Positions 8,613-19,100 of a stretch of DNA of 64,000 bases are shown here, one piece after another. A program made the position numbers and the translations under genes. The DNA comes from Paracoccaceae bacterium. Lineage in GTDB: Bacteria > Pseudomonadota > Alphaproteobacteria > Rhodobacterales > Rhodobacteraceae. The stretch covers positions 62,001-126,000 of the forward strand of contig PAPN01000001.1 in assembly GCA_002708925.1 (NCBI GenBank), given 5' to 3'. A model generated the notes under the pieces. It was not told the DNA's origin. It saw only the letters and a program-made list of their open reading frames with translations, and did not search any database. Positions within the stretch are counted from its first letter, which is position 1; every line of letters starts with the position of its first letter.

Positions 8613-10691
8613 ATGGCAAACGAAAACTTTCTGGAAAACCGCAACGCCAACCTTATATTACCAAACAAAATCAAAGGCTTCCTTGTCCGAGCGCGGATTG
8701 ACGAAGCGCTTAGCTCGATCCCTGAAACAATCGTCGAATTCGTCAGCTCGGATCTTGATCTGGACCTTGGCAAACTGGTGGGGGAACGTCTGCGAATCGA
8801 ACTGGATGCGCCCAAGAAGAAAACACGCTATTTCCAGGGGCGCTGCGTCTCGGCCGAATATCTGGACAGTTTTGACGGCCAGGCCTATTTCCGCGCGCAT
8901 CTGCGCCCATGGCTTTGGTTCCTGACCCAAACCAGCAACTGCCGAATTTTTCAGGATAAAACCGTCATCGACATCCTGCGCGACGTCTTTGGAGAACACG
9001 GGTTTTCCGACTGGCAGGACAAAACCAAGAAAAGCTTCGCCAAACGGCCCTATTGCGTTCAGTATCGCGAATCCGATTTCGATTTCGTCTCGCGGCTGAT
9101 GGAGGAAGAGGGGATTTACTATTTCCACAGCTGCGACAAAACCAAGGAAACCCTGATCCTTGCCGATGATGTCAGCAGCCACCGCCCCCTGACCGATCAG
9201 GCCGAGGTGGAATTCCATGGCAGGACCGAAAAATTTCGCTTTGAGGCGGATCATTTTTTCGAATGGCGCGGGATCGAGGCGATCCAGCCGGGCAAAGTCA
9301 CGCTGTCGGATTTCGATTTCGAAAAGCCCAAGACCGACCTGCAAACCGTCAAATCACTGCCCAAGGGGCGGCACCCCTATACCAAGCTTGAAATCTACGA
9401 TTATCCGGGCCGCCACACGGACGTGAAAACCGGCGAACACCACGCACGCGTCCGTATCGAAGCCCACGCCGCGCAGGCCACGCGGGCCCGTGCGGTGGGC
9501 AATCTGCGGCAGATGGTTGTCGGTGGGCGGTTCAAGCTGAAGGAACACCCCCGCAAGGCCGAAAACACCGATTACATCGTGGTCTCGGCCCGCCATGAAA
9601 TCCAATCGGACAGCAATAATGGGATCAACGAGGTGGTGTCCTCGATCCTGGGGCCGATGCTGGATTTCGACAGCGCCAGCAGCCCCGACATCTATCGCTG
9701 CATCGTCGAGGTACAGCCCGCCCGCGAACCATACCGCGCCCCGCACCGCACCCCGCGGCCCGAAAGCCCAGGAATGCAGACCGCGCTGGTGGTCGGCAAA
9801 AAGGGCGAGGAAGTCTGGACCGACAAACACGGCCGGGTGAAGATCCAGTTCCATTGGGACCGGGACGGCAAAAAGGATGAAACGGCCTCGTGCTGGGTGC
9901 GCTGTGCGGTGCCCTGGTCAGGCAAGGGCTGGGGCATGATGGCCGTGCCCCGGATCGGGCAGGAAGTCGTCGTTCAGTTCGAAGACGGCGATCCCGATCG
10001 CCCTTTGATCACCGGAATGCTGTATAATGGGGACACGAAATTCCCCTATGACCTGCCCAAGAACGCGACGCAATTCGCGCTGAAAACCAACAGCTCGAAA
10101 AAGGGCGGCGGCTTTTCCGAACTGGTGTTCGAAGACAAAAAAGACGCCGAGTTCGTCCGGTTGCAGTCGGAACGGGACTTCAGGCAGATCGTCAAGAACA
10201 ACGCCGAAATTGAGATCGGCCTTGGCCACAAGGACAAGGGTTTTTTCAAACAGACAATCCACGGCGACAAAACCGAAAAGATCGTCGAGGGCGACCACGC
10301 CTTTACCATCGCCAAGGGCAAAGAGACCTGGACCGTCGCCAAGGACCGCGACACCAAGATCGGCGGCAGCGACAGCCTGAAGGTGGACAAAAACGGCAAG
10401 ATCGACATCGGCGCCGCGCTGGAAATCTCGGCCAAGACCAAGATCACCCTGAAATGCGGCGCCTCCAAAATCGAGATGACACCCACCGGGATCACGCTGT
10501 CCTCGCCCAAGCTGGACATGTCGGCCACCGGCATGGCCAAGCTGAACGCCAAGGGCCAGCTTATGCTAGAGGGCAAGGGCATGGCCAAACTGAAGGGCGG
10601 CGGAATGCTGACCGTCGAGGGCGGCGGGATGACTCAGGTGAAATCCAAGGGCTTGCTGATCGTGAAGGGCAGCCTGACCATGATTAACTAA
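8613..10691 (+). CDS. tssI: T6SS spike protein VgrG (TssI)
   Basis: 692 residues from the ATG two bases after the preceding stop. It has the gp27-like first half (AHLRPWLWFLTQTSNCRIFQ, YCVQYRESDFDFVSRLMEEE), then the gp5 OB-fold region (DKHGRVKIQFHWDRDGKKD, CWVRCAVPWSGKGWGMMAVP, VVVQFEDGDPDRPLITGM), then a needle rich in charged and Gly-Met-Ala-Lys repeats ending LLIVKGSLTMIN. VgrG trimers form the tip of the T6SS tail and carry effectors. No extra C-terminal enzyme domain is present, so cargo must be delivered through PAAR or adaptors. Earlier in-frame starts lie inside the previous gene and have no ribosome site. Confidence 0.96.
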   Translation: MANENFLENRNANLILPNKIKGFLVRARIDEALSSIPETIVEFVSSDLDLDLGKLVGERLRIELDAPKKKTRYFQGRCVSAEYLDSFDGQAYFRAHLRPWLWFLTQTSNCRIFQDKTVIDILRDVFGEHGFSDWQDKTKKSFAKRPYCVQYRESDFDFVSRLMEEEGIYYFHSCDKTKETLILADDVSSHRPLTDQAEVEFHGRTEKFRFEADHFFEWRGIEAIQPGKVTLSDFDFEKPKTDLQTVKSLPKGRHPYTKLEIYDYPGRHTDVKTGEHHARVRIEAHAAQATRARAVGNLRQMVVGGRFKLKEHPRKAENTDYIVVSARHEIQSDSNNGINEVVSSILGPMLDFDSASSPDIYRCIVEVQPAREPYRAPHRTPRPESPGMQTALVVGKKGEEVWTDKHGRVKIQFHWDRDGKKDETASCWVRCAVPWSGKGWGMMAVPRIGQEVVVQFEDGDPDRPLITGMLYNGDTKFPYDLPKNATQFALKTNSSKKGGGFSELVFEDKKDAEFVRLQSERDFRQIVKNNAEIEIGLGHKDKGFFKQTIHGDKTEKIVEGDHAFTIAKGKETWTVAKDRDTKIGGSDSLKVDKNGKIDIGAALEISAKTKITLKCGASKIEMTPTGITLSSPKLDMSATGMAKLNAKGQLMLEGKGMAKLKGGGMLTVEGGGMTQVKSKGLLIVKGSLTMIN

Positions 10692-10701
10692 AGGCCGGCC
10701 C

Positions 10702-11286
10702 ATGCAAATCGACGCGCAGTTTAACGATCTTCGAAAGCTTCCCGATTACCCCGCCGCCCGGTTTCTGACCCAAGGCAAGGTCACGCTGCAAACACCGCCG
10801 GACCTGCCCGCCGGGGCCAGTGCCGCTGAGATGTTACAGGCGCTCTGGGACCAGAAGGCACTGATGGATATGCTTCAGGTTCTGGCTCATGCGCTCCCCC
10901 CGCGCGAGGCAACCTGGTGGGCGTGCCTGACAGCCCGCGATCTTGGGCAGGGCAACACCAGCGCCGTTCACGCCGCCGAGGCCTGGGTGCGTCAGCCGGG
11001 GCCACAGACCCGGAGCGCCGCCCGCGCGACCTATGATACCGCCCCCGATGACGATGACACGGTGTTTTGCGCCATGGCCGCCAGCTTTGCCGATGGCACC
11101 ATGGGGCCCGGTGAATATGACGATTACGACGCGCCCCCCGGCGCGGTGGGCGCAGCGGTTTTCGGTCTGCTGCTGATCACGCTCTTTGCCGAAGACAGCA
11201 CGCCCGAGGAACGCGGCCCGCTGCTTCTGGCGCGGGGGCTGGATATTGCACGGGGCGGAAATGGCCAAATCGCAACAGACGCATGA
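10702..11286 (+). CDS. DUF6931-like T6SS-associated protein
   Basis: 194 residues, starting ten bases after vgrG. The central stretch ALPPREATWWACLTARDL, then AVHAAEAWV and a later GAVGAAVFGLL segment, resembles a group of T6SS-linked proteins that I believe is filed as DUF6931; the name should be treated as tentative. There is no signal peptide; the C-terminal GAVGAAVFGLLLITLF stretch is hydrophobic but short. Position between vgrG and the PAAR gene suggests a chaperone or adaptor for spike assembly or effector loading. No catalytic motif was recognised. Confidence 0.7.
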   Translation: MQIDAQFNDLRKLPDYPAARFLTQGKVTLQTPPDLPAGASAAEMLQALWDQKALMDMLQVLAHALPPREATWWACLTARDLGQGNTSAVHAAEAWVRQPGPQTRSAARATYDTAPDDDDTVFCAMAASFADGTMGPGEYDDYDAPPGAVGAAVFGLLLITLFAEDSTPEERGPLLLARGLDIARGGNGQIATDA

Positions 11287-11365
11287 ACCCAAAACCGGCA
11301 AAGCGGCACTAACAGAAGAACCCGCCCGATAAAGGGCTCTGTTATCGCCACAAGAGAGGCCCGCC

Positions 11366-11656
11366 ATGCCCATGCCCGCCGCCCGCGTTGCAGACAATCA
11401 CGTCAGCCCGATGGTCGTGGGTGTGGTGCCCTGCGTGGGCGGGCCGGTGGTGACGCCAGTGCCCACGGTGCTGATCGGCAAAATGCCAGCCACCACAGCC
11501 ACGGCAATGGCCGTCTGCATCGGCCCGCCCGATGTGGTGGTAAAGGGCTCGATGACATGCCTGACGGGGCGCAAGCCGCAAGCCCGCGCACTGGATAGCT
11601 GCGCGCAGGGCGGGATGATCGTCATGGGATGCCCAACCGTTCTGGTCGGAGGATAA
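11366..11656 (+). CDS. PAAR-domain spike-tip protein
   Basis: 96 residues consisting of little more than a PAAR domain: PMPAARVADNHVSPM at the start, glycine- and proline-rich turns (PCVGGPVVTPVPTVLIG), then KGSMTCLTGRKPQARALD and a closing GMIVMGCPTVLVGG. PAAR proteins sharpen the VgrG trimer and bind zinc. There is no toxin extension, so it is a bare tip. It follows a 79-base gap after the DUF6931-like gene and ends five bases before the FHA gene, within the same operon. Confidence 0.93.
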   Translation: MPMPAARVADNHVSPMVVGVVPCVGGPVVTPVPTVLIGKMPATTATAMAVCIGPPDVVVKGSMTCLTGRKPQARALDSCAQGGMIVMGCPTVLVGG

Positions 11657-11661
11657 GCCCA

Positions 11662-12957
11662 ATGTCCCTGACCATTCTGGCCCGCAACCCGCTTGAGCCC
11701 CAAGCCGCCCCGATCCGCGCCACGATGCCGGGGGATCGGTTCGCTGTGGGGCGCGGTGCCGATTGCGATCTTGTTCTGCCCGACCCGGAAAAGTTCCTGT
11801 CCAAGCGGCACTGTATTTTAGAACGGCGCGGGGCCGATTACATCCTGACCGACACCAGCACCAACGGCACTTTTCTCAATTACGGCACCGAACCTCTGGG
11901 CGCGGGGCCGACGCCGCTGTCGCACGGGGATGTGATTCAGATCGGCCAATATGAGCTGGTGATCGACATCGCCCCCTCGGCCCTGCCTGCCGAACCCGAA
12001 TTGCCTGCGCTGGATGCCGGGCACAGCCCGTTTGTTTCCAGGCCCGCCGCCCGCCAGGACCTGCCAACCCTGGAGGAAGAGGACGAGGCAGGGGATTTTC
12101 TGAACGATCTTTTGGGTGAGCCCGCCTCGACCGATCCGCTAGGCCACCCCCAACAGCCCGGAGCCAGCGCCCCCGATCATGCCCCCGCCGCCAGTGCGCA
12201 TTTCGCGCCGCCGCAGGCCAGCGGGCCGATGATCCCCGATGATTGGGAGGACAGCCTGATCGCGCCGCAGCCCGAGCCCCCGGCCGAAGAACTGCCTCTT
12301 GAAACTGCCTCTGCGCGCCAGCCGCCCGTTCAGGCGCCTGTTTCGCCCGCAAACCCTCTGGCCCCTGAGACCCCGCAAGACGACGCCCTGCTGCGGGCCT
12401 TTCTGGCAGGGGTTGGTGCCCCTCATTTGCAGCTGTCCCCGCACGAGGCCAAAGAGATCATGGGCCGGGTTGGCCGCATCATGGCCACGACAATCGACGG
12501 GCTGCGCGACATTCTGATGACCCGCTCGGCGCTCAAAAGCGAAATGCGCGTCAACCGGACCATGATCCAGGCGCAGGCCAACAATCCGCTGAAATTCTCG
12601 GTCTCGAAGGAACAGGCGATCGAGGCCATGCTGAAACCCACCACCCCCGGTTACCAGGAACCCGAGGCAGCCGTGGCAGAGGCCCTGCGCGACATCAAGG
12701 CCCATGAGATCGCCACCATGACCGGCATGGAGGCCGCGCTGAAGGATCTTCTGGCCCAGCTTGGCCCCGACAATCTGGCCGCCCGGATCGAACAGAAATC
12801 CGGGCGCATCAGCCGGTTCGGTTCGAAAAAAGCACTCTATTGGGACGCCTACGCGGCCCATTACGCCGAAATCGCAAACGCCACCGAGACCGATTTTCAA
12901 TCCACCTTCGGCAAGGAATTTTCCCGCGCCTACGAAGAGCAGATCAACAAACTCTAG
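11662..12957 (+). CDS. tagH: T6SS FHA-domain protein (Fha/TagH)
   Basis: 431 residues from the ATG five bases after the PAAR stop. The N-terminal FHA domain (about residues 1-105) shows FAVGRGADCDLVLPD, LSKRHCILER and TDTSTNGTFLN, the phosphothreonine-binding loops. A Pro/Ala-rich linker leads to the conserved T6SS FHA C-terminal domain (LRAFLAGVGAPHLQLSP, NPLKFSVSKEQAIEAML, KEFSRAYEEQINKL). Such proteins act in the threonine-phosphorylation switch that activates secretion, opposed by PppA and TagF, both of which are encoded downstream. Confidence 0.92.
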   Translation: MSLTILARNPLEPQAAPIRATMPGDRFAVGRGADCDLVLPDPEKFLSKRHCILERRGADYILTDTSTNGTFLNYGTEPLGAGPTPLSHGDVIQIGQYELVIDIAPSALPAEPELPALDAGHSPFVSRPAARQDLPTLEEEDEAGDFLNDLLGEPASTDPLGHPQQPGASAPDHAPAASAHFAPPQASGPMIPDDWEDSLIAPQPEPPAEELPLETASARQPPVQAPVSPANPLAPETPQDDALLRAFLAGVGAPHLQLSPHEAKEIMGRVGRIMATTIDGLRDILMTRSALKSEMRVNRTMIQAQANNPLKFSVSKEQAIEAMLKPTTPGYQEPEAAVAEALRDIKAHEIATMTGMEAALKDLLAQLGPDNLAARIEQKSGRISRFGSKKALYWDAYAAHYAEIANATETDFQSTFGKEFSRAYEEQINKL

Positions 12958-12969
12958 GAGACCCCGCCC

Positions 12970-13407
12970 ATGCTGACCAAACGCGCCTTTCTTGGCCTTG
13001 CCGCCGCAGCCTTGCTGGCCGCCTGCGCGGGGCCGTCGGACACCAGCGTTCAACTGACCCTGACCGGCGCGGCGGACATGAATGGCGGCGCGCCGGCGCA
13101 GGCCAAGGTTTATTATCTGGCCGATAGCTCGGTCTTTGCCTCGGCGGATTTCTTTGCGGTCTTCAACGACCCGCAGGCCACGCTTGGCACGGACCTGATC
13201 GAGGTCAAAACCTATCAGCTTTCCCCCGGACGGACGATTGCCGACACGGCCTCGTTCCCTGCGGGCGCGCCTGCCCCCAAGGCCATCGGCATCGTCGGAG
13301 CCTTCCGGAACATCAACGGCCGCTTTCTGGCCGTCCGGCCGCTAAGCCCGAACGCATCCAACCCGGTACAGGCCAGCCTGTCCGGCAATTCTGTCACCCT
13401 GCGCTAA
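12970..13407 (+). CDS. tssJ: T6SS outer-membrane lipoprotein TssJ
   Basis: 145 residues with a lipoprotein signal: hydrophobic AFLGLAAAALLAAC, lipobox LAAC with Cys19, and Ala at +2, consistent with outer-membrane sorting. The mature part has the TssJ beta-sandwich pattern (VQLTLTGAADMNGG, AQAKVYYLADSSVFASADFF, LSPGRTI). TssJ anchors the TssJ-TssL-TssM membrane complex through its contact with TssM. It lies between the FHA gene and tssK, as in many T6SS loci. Confidence 0.93.
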   Translation: MLTKRAFLGLAAAALLAACAGPSDTSVQLTLTGAADMNGGAPAQAKVYYLADSSVFASADFFAVFNDPQATLGTDLIEVKTYQLSPGRTIADTASFPAGAPAPKAIGIVGAFRNINGRFLAVRPLSPNASNPVQASLSGNSVTLR

Positions 13408-13429
13408 CGCCGGCCGAAGGAAACCGCCC

Positions 13430-14764
13430 ATGTCCTGGGAAAGCAAAGTTGTCTGGCAAGAGGGGCTGTTCCTTCAGCCGCATCATTTCCAGCAGCAAGA
13501 CCGTTATCTGGAATCTCTGGTCTGTGGCCTGGCCGGTTCCGTGACGCCCTATGCCTGGGGCCTGCGCGAACTGACTCTGGACACGGAACTGCTGAAACTG
13601 GGCAAGCTGGCGGTGAAATCGGCCACAGGCCTGACCCCGGACGGGGCGATCTTTCGCATCCCGCAGGTGGACCCGCATCCGCCCGCGCTGGATGTGCCGC
13701 CCTCGGTGCGCAATTCGGTGGTCTATCTGACCGTCCCGACCCGGCGGCAGGGCGCCCCCGAGGTGGACCTGACCGGCGATCCCGGCGCAACGGCGCGTTA
13801 CCTTCCCTGCGAAGTCGAAGTGACAGATAGCATGGGCCCAGAACGGCGCGCGGTCGAGATGGCCGTGGGCCGGTTGCGCACCCGGCTGGCGCTGGACGTG
13901 GACGAGCTGACCGATCATCTGGTCATCCCCATCGCCCGGATCACCGAGGTGCGCGCCGATGGGGAAATCCTGCTCGACAAGGGGTTCATGCCCTCTTGTC
14001 TGGACACCCGCGCCGCGCCGCCGCTGCATGATTTCCTGCAAGAGCTTGAGGGGCTTTTGTCCCATCGTGCGCAGGCCCTTTCGGCACGGCTGAGCCAGAA
14101 TGGCGGGGCCAAGGGCGTGGCCGAGATTGCCGATTTCCTGCTGTTGATCGCGGTCAATGGCGCGCTGCCCCAGATCCGGCATCTGAGCGCGATCGAGAAC
14201 GCCCACCCGGCCGCAATCTATCAGGTGCTGACCGGGCTGGCCGGGCAACTGGCCAGCTTCATGGCTGCGGACAAAACCGCGCCCGAGTTTCCGCTCTATC
14301 GCCACGACGACCTGACCCACACGTTTCAGCCGGTGATCCAAAGCCTGCGCGAACATCTCTCGGCTGTGCTGGAACAGGGGGCGATCCCGATCCCCATCGA
14401 GGCGCGCAAATACGGGGTCTCGGTGGCGATGATCGCAGATAAATCGCTGCTCAGCTCGGCCAGTTTCGTGTTGGCCGCCAAGGCCGATGTCCCCCCCGAA
14501 AGCGTGCGCCGCCATTTCCCGGCCCAGGCCAAGCTGGGCCCCGTCGAGGAGATCCGCCAACTGGTCAACTCGGCCCTGCCCGGCGTCGATCTGCGCGCCC
14601 TGCCCGTCGCCCCCCGGCAGGTGCCCTACCATGCGGGCGTTGTCTATTTCGAACTCGACAGCGCCAGCCCCTATTGGAAGCAGATGACCTCCTCTGGCGG
14701 GCTGGCGATCCATGTTGCCGGGGATTTTCCGAACCTTGAAATGGAGCTGTGGGCGATCCGCTGA
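13430..14764 (+). CDS. tssK: T6SS baseplate-membrane linker TssK
   Basis: 444 residues with the diagnostic TssK start VVWQEGLFLQPHHFQQQDRY and later FELDSASPYWKQM, NLEMELWAIR at the C-terminus. TssK trimers connect the baseplate wedges to TssL/TssM. Length is normal for the family. A ribosome site (GAAGGAAA) precedes the ATG, 22 bases after tssJ. Confidence 0.96.
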   Translation: MSWESKVVWQEGLFLQPHHFQQQDRYLESLVCGLAGSVTPYAWGLRELTLDTELLKLGKLAVKSATGLTPDGAIFRIPQVDPHPPALDVPPSVRNSVVYLTVPTRRQGAPEVDLTGDPGATARYLPCEVEVTDSMGPERRAVEMAVGRLRTRLALDVDELTDHLVIPIARITEVRADGEILLDKGFMPSCLDTRAAPPLHDFLQELEGLLSHRAQALSARLSQNGGAKGVAEIADFLLLIAVNGALPQIRHLSAIENAHPAAIYQVLTGLAGQLASFMAADKTAPEFPLYRHDDLTHTFQPVIQSLREHLSAVLEQGAIPIPIEARKYGVSVAMIADKSLLSSASFVLAAKADVPPESVRRHFPAQAKLGPVEEIRQLVNSALPGVDLRALPVAPRQVPYHAGVVYFELDSASPYWKQMTSSGGLAIHVAGDFPNLEMELWAIR

Positions 14765-14785
14765 TCCCCCGCCAGAGGCCAAGAC

Positions 14786-16195
14786 ATGACAGACGACGAT
14801 CCTTTTGCCGAACCGACCGACACCGATAAAACGGTGATCCGGCTTAATCCCGGTGGTCGCAGGCTTGACGCCGCGCCGCCCCCACCAAGCGCCGCGCCAG
14901 CCGCGACGCCTGCCGGGCAGATGCCGCCCCCAGTGCCACCCTCTGCGTCATCCCCAGTACCAGAGGCCACATCCGCACCGCATGGGGCGGCATCACCCCG
15001 CATCGACAGCGCCGCCACTGGGCTCAACCCGCTGAATGCCGCCGCGACGCCGCTCTTTTTGCTGGTCGGGCGCATCCGCAACCGCGCCCAGCACAGCGAT
15101 CCGGCAGCATTGCGCGAAAGCGTGGTCGCGGAAATCCGCGCCTTTGAAACGCGCGCCGGGCAGGCCGGAATTCCCGCCCAGACCATCCGCGTGGCCCGCT
15201 ATGCGATTTGCGCGACAATCGACGACGTGGTGCTGAACACGCCCTGGGGCGGGCAAAGCCTGTGGGCCCGGCAAAGCATGGTCGGCACGTTTCACAAGGA
15301 AACCCACGGCGGCGATCGGTTCTATGATCTGCTCGACAAGCTCCAATCCAACCCGGCAGGCAATCGCGACCTGCTGGAGTTCCTCTATATGTGCCTGTCG
15401 CTTGGGTTCGAGGGACGGCTGCGGGTCGAGCCGCGCGGCAGCGAGCGGCATCTGGCCATTCGCGACGGGCTGGCCCGCGCGATCCGCACGCAGCGCGGGC
15501 AATCCGTGCCCGATCTGTCGCCGCACTGGCGCGGCGTGCACATCGCCCATCGGACGCTTTCGGCCTGGATGCCGATCTGGCTGTTTGCCGGGGTTACGGT
15601 TGCGCTGATCTCGGTGGTGTTTTTCGGCCTGTCCTTTGTGCTTAGCCTGGATACCGAAAGACTGCGCGGGCAGTTCCTGTCGCTTGATCTTTCCGGTCCG
15701 GTCGAGCTGGCCCGCCCCGCGCCGCCTCCACCTCCGCCCCCCGAGCCGGTGGTCGTGGTTCAACAGGTCAGTATCCGCGAATTCCTGGCCGCCGAAGTGG
15801 CCGAAGGTCTGGTGACAGTCGAAACCGATGCCAATACCGTGACCATCCGGATAAACGGAGCCGGCATGTTCGGCTCGGCCTCTGATGTGCTGGCCAAGGA
15901 TTTCGGCCCGATCATCGACCGCGTGGCCACCGCGCTGGAGAACGAGGCAGGCCGGATCATCGTGGCCGGTCATTCCGACAATATCCCGATCAATACCGCG
16001 CGGTTTCCGTCCAACACTTTCCTATCGCTCGCCCGTGCGCGGGCGGTGATGGCGCGGATGACGCCCTTGCTTTCGGACCCCACGCGCATCGTCGCCGAGG
16101 GCCGCGCCGACCGCGAGCCCATCGCCCCCAACGACACCGCCGCGGGGCGCGCGCTCAATCGCCGTATTGATGTCATTCTGGTCAAGTCAGGATAA
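14786..16195 (+). CDS. tssL: T6SS membrane-complex protein TssL with OmpA peptidoglycan-binding domain
   Basis: 469 residues. A Pro/Ala-rich cytoplasmic N-terminus (~1-85) precedes the DotU/TssL domain (FFLLVGRI-like stretch, YAICATIDDVVLNTPWGGQS, TFHKETHGGDRFYDLLDKL). One transmembrane helix lies at about 261-288 (IWLFAGVTVALISVVFFG). The periplasmic part has a poly-proline stretch and a C-terminal OmpA-like domain (GRIIVAGHSDNIPINTARFP, LSLARARAVMARM, NRRIDVILVKSG) that should bind peptidoglycan, doing the job of a separate TagL. It is followed four bases later by tssM. Confidence 0.95.
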   Translation: MTDDDPFAEPTDTDKTVIRLNPGGRRLDAAPPPPSAAPAATPAGQMPPPVPPSASSPVPEATSAPHGAASPRIDSAATGLNPLNAAATPLFLLVGRIRNRAQHSDPAALRESVVAEIRAFETRAGQAGIPAQTIRVARYAICATIDDVVLNTPWGGQSLWARQSMVGTFHKETHGGDRFYDLLDKLQSNPAGNRDLLEFLYMCLSLGFEGRLRVEPRGSERHLAIRDGLARAIRTQRGQSVPDLSPHWRGVHIAHRTLSAWMPIWLFAGVTVALISVVFFGLSFVLSLDTERLRGQFLSLDLSGPVELARPAPPPPPPPEPVVVVQQVSIREFLAAEVAEGLVTVETDANTVTIRINGAGMFGSASDVLAKDFGPIIDRVATALENEAGRIIVAGHSDNIPINTARFPSNTFLSLARARAVMARMTPLLSDPTRIVAEGRADREPIAPNDTAAGRALNRRIDVILVKSG

Positions 16196-16199
16196 ACCC

Positions 16200-19100
16200 A
16201 TGATCCGTAACGCATTTCGCGCCGTCTTTTTCACCCCTGTGGGGGTCTTGATCCTGTCCAGCCTGCTGTTGACCCTGGCCCTGTGGTATCTTGGACCACT
16301 GGTCGCGATCGGCCCTGTGCGCCCCTTCGATGGGTTTGCGGACCGGGTGCTTGCCACGTTATCGCTGGCGGCGGCCACGATCATCGCGGTGCTGACCATT
16401 TTGCTGACTCGCCGCGCCACCGACAGCCGCCTGACCGAGGAAATCACCCAAACCGAAGAGACCGCCCCCCAGGACGAGGCCGTCAAGGCCGAGCTGGCCG
16501 AGCTCGGCAGCCGTATGCGCGCAGCGCTCAAAACTCTGCGCGGCGCGCGGCTAAGCAGGTTTGGCAGCCGGCATCTGTATCAGTTGCCCTGGTATATCAT
16601 CATCGGCCCCCCCGGCGCGGGCAAGACCACCGCCATCGTCAATTCCGGGCTGAAATTCCCCCTGGCCGAGACCATGGGCACCCAGGCCGTGGGCGGTATC
16701 GGCGGGACGCGCAATTGCGATTGGTGGTTCACCAATGACGCGGTGCTGATCGACACGGCCGGGCGCTATACCACGCAAGACAGCGATGCCAGCGCCGATG
16801 CCAAGGCCTGGACCGGCTTTCTGACCATGCTCAAGAAATACCGCAAACGCCAGCCGATCAATGGCGCGCTGGTGGCGATCAGCCTTAGCGATCTGTCTAA
16901 TCTTGACGCCGCCGCCCGCGCCGAACATGCCCGCGCCATCCGTGTCCGCCTACAGGAATTGCGCGAAAAACTGGGCGTGCGATTCCCTGTCTATGTGCTG
17001 TTCACCAAGGCCGATCTGATCGCCGGGTTTCAGGAATTTTTCGACACGCTCTCCAGTAAAGAGGCCCAGCAGGTCTGGGGCCTGACCCTGCCGCTTGAGA
17101 CCACCAAAAAAGGCGCCCCGCCCCTGGCCCAGGCCGTTACCCGCGAATATGACGCGCTTCTGGCGCAGCTCTCCGAGCACTCCTTGGAACGGATTCAATC
17201 CGAGACCGATTTCCAGCGCCGCAGCCTGATCGCCGGATTTCCCGCCCAAATGGCGGCGCTGCGCGATGTGACCGAACGCTTTCTGGACGAGGTATTTCAG
17301 GAAAGCCGCTATGCCGATAACCAGCTTCTGCGCGGGGTCTATTTCACCTCGGGCACGCAGGAAGGTATGCCGATTGACCGGCTTATGGCGGGCATGGCGC
17401 AGACATTTGGCATCGGGCGGCAGGCCATCGGCGCCGGGCGCGGGCAGGGGCGCAGTTTCTTTCTGACGCAGCTGATGGGGGATGTGATCTTTCACGAGGC
17501 CGGCCTGGTCAGCGCCGATGACGCGGTCGAGCGGCGCTATCGCTGGACCGCGCGCGGGGCGATTGTCGCCGGGGTGGCATTGGTTGGGCTGGCTTTGGGC
17601 CTCTTGGGCAACAGCTTTGTCGGCAACCGCGCGCTGATCGCGGAAGCCGGCACCCAGATTTCGGCCTTCCGCACTGCCGCCGCAGCCCTGCCCCCCAGCC
17701 CGATCGAGGATCAGGACATCGCCGCCATTGTCCCCGCGCTGAACATCCTGCGCGACCTGCCCGGCAATCCGGCGGCCCTGGACCCCGAACCGCCACGGGC
17801 GCTGACCTATGGGCTGTATCAGGGCGATGTTTTGGGCACCGAAACCGGCCAGAATTATCGCGCCGCGCTGAACACGATCCTGCTGCCGCGCCTTCTGGTC
17901 CGGCTTGAGACGCAAATCCAGTCCAACCTGAACAATGGCGACTTCCTGTTCGAGGCGCTCAAGACCTATCTGATGCTGGGCCTTCAGGTGCCGATGGACG
18001 GCGAGCATGTGCGCCAATGGATGACCGAGGACTGGGAAAACCTGTTGCCGACCCAGCCGCAACTGCGGGCCGATCTTCTGGGGCACCTGACCGGGATGCT
18101 GAACCAGCCGATGCAGGAAATCGGCCTGAACGGGCCGATGATCGAGCAGGCGCGCGGGATTCTGGCCGAAACGCCGCTGTCTGAACGCGTCTATCTGTCC
18201 ATCGTGACGGCCCCTCAGGCGCAGGCGCTGCGCCCCTTCCGGATCACCGATGTGGGCGGCCCGGCCGCGGCGCGGGTGCTGGTGCGCCCCTCGGGGCGGC
18301 CGCTTAGCGCCGGCGTGGAAGGCGTCTATACCCATGCCGGGTTCTACGACTATGTGCTGCCGGAAATCCTGATCGCCGCCGAGCGTGTGCAAAGCGATGC
18401 CCAGATCCTTGGACCCGCTGCCGGGGATGGCAGCGCGGTGTCGCTGGCGCTTTTGTCGCGCGATGTGCTGGCGCTGTATGAAAACGATTACGTGACGCGC
18501 TATGACGATCTGCTGGCCGATATCGACATTCTGCCCATGGCCAGCCTGGCTCAGGCGACCGATGTCATCAACATCCTTTCGGGCCCCGTGTCGCCGCTGC
18601 GCAATATCCTTGAAGAGGTCAGCAAGCAAACCCGTCTGGCCCAGCCCCCCGCCGCCGACGTGGCGACCAATGCCACGGCCGACCGTGCACAGAAACTGGC
18701 CATCGATCAGGTGGTTTCGAATTTCGGCACCGATGTGGAAATCCTGTTCGGCACGTTTCAAGAGTCGCTGGCCCAGATCCCCGGTCAGGATCCGGTGCAG
18801 CCCGGCCAGTTCGTCGAAGCCCGGTTTCAGTCTCTCCACCGGCTGACCGACCGCAGCAGCGGCCAGTCCGAGCTGGACCGGGCGATCCTGCTGATGACCG
18901 ATGTCTATGACGAGCTGAACCGGCTCTCGCTTGGGCAGAACCTGTCATCTGCCGTGGTGGGCGGGGCGAATAATGCCTCGGCCCGGCTTCAGGCCGAGAT
19001 CGGGCGTATGCCCGCCCCGCTGGAACGCTGGGCAACACAGGTTGTCGCGGCCAGCGCCGGGGCCGCCGTGGGCGGGGTCCGCAATGAGCTGAACGCAAAA

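Noticed and set aside
16950-18839. 629-codon minus-strand frame in tssM
   Set aside because: Antisense shadow of an intact tssM; no domain recognised.
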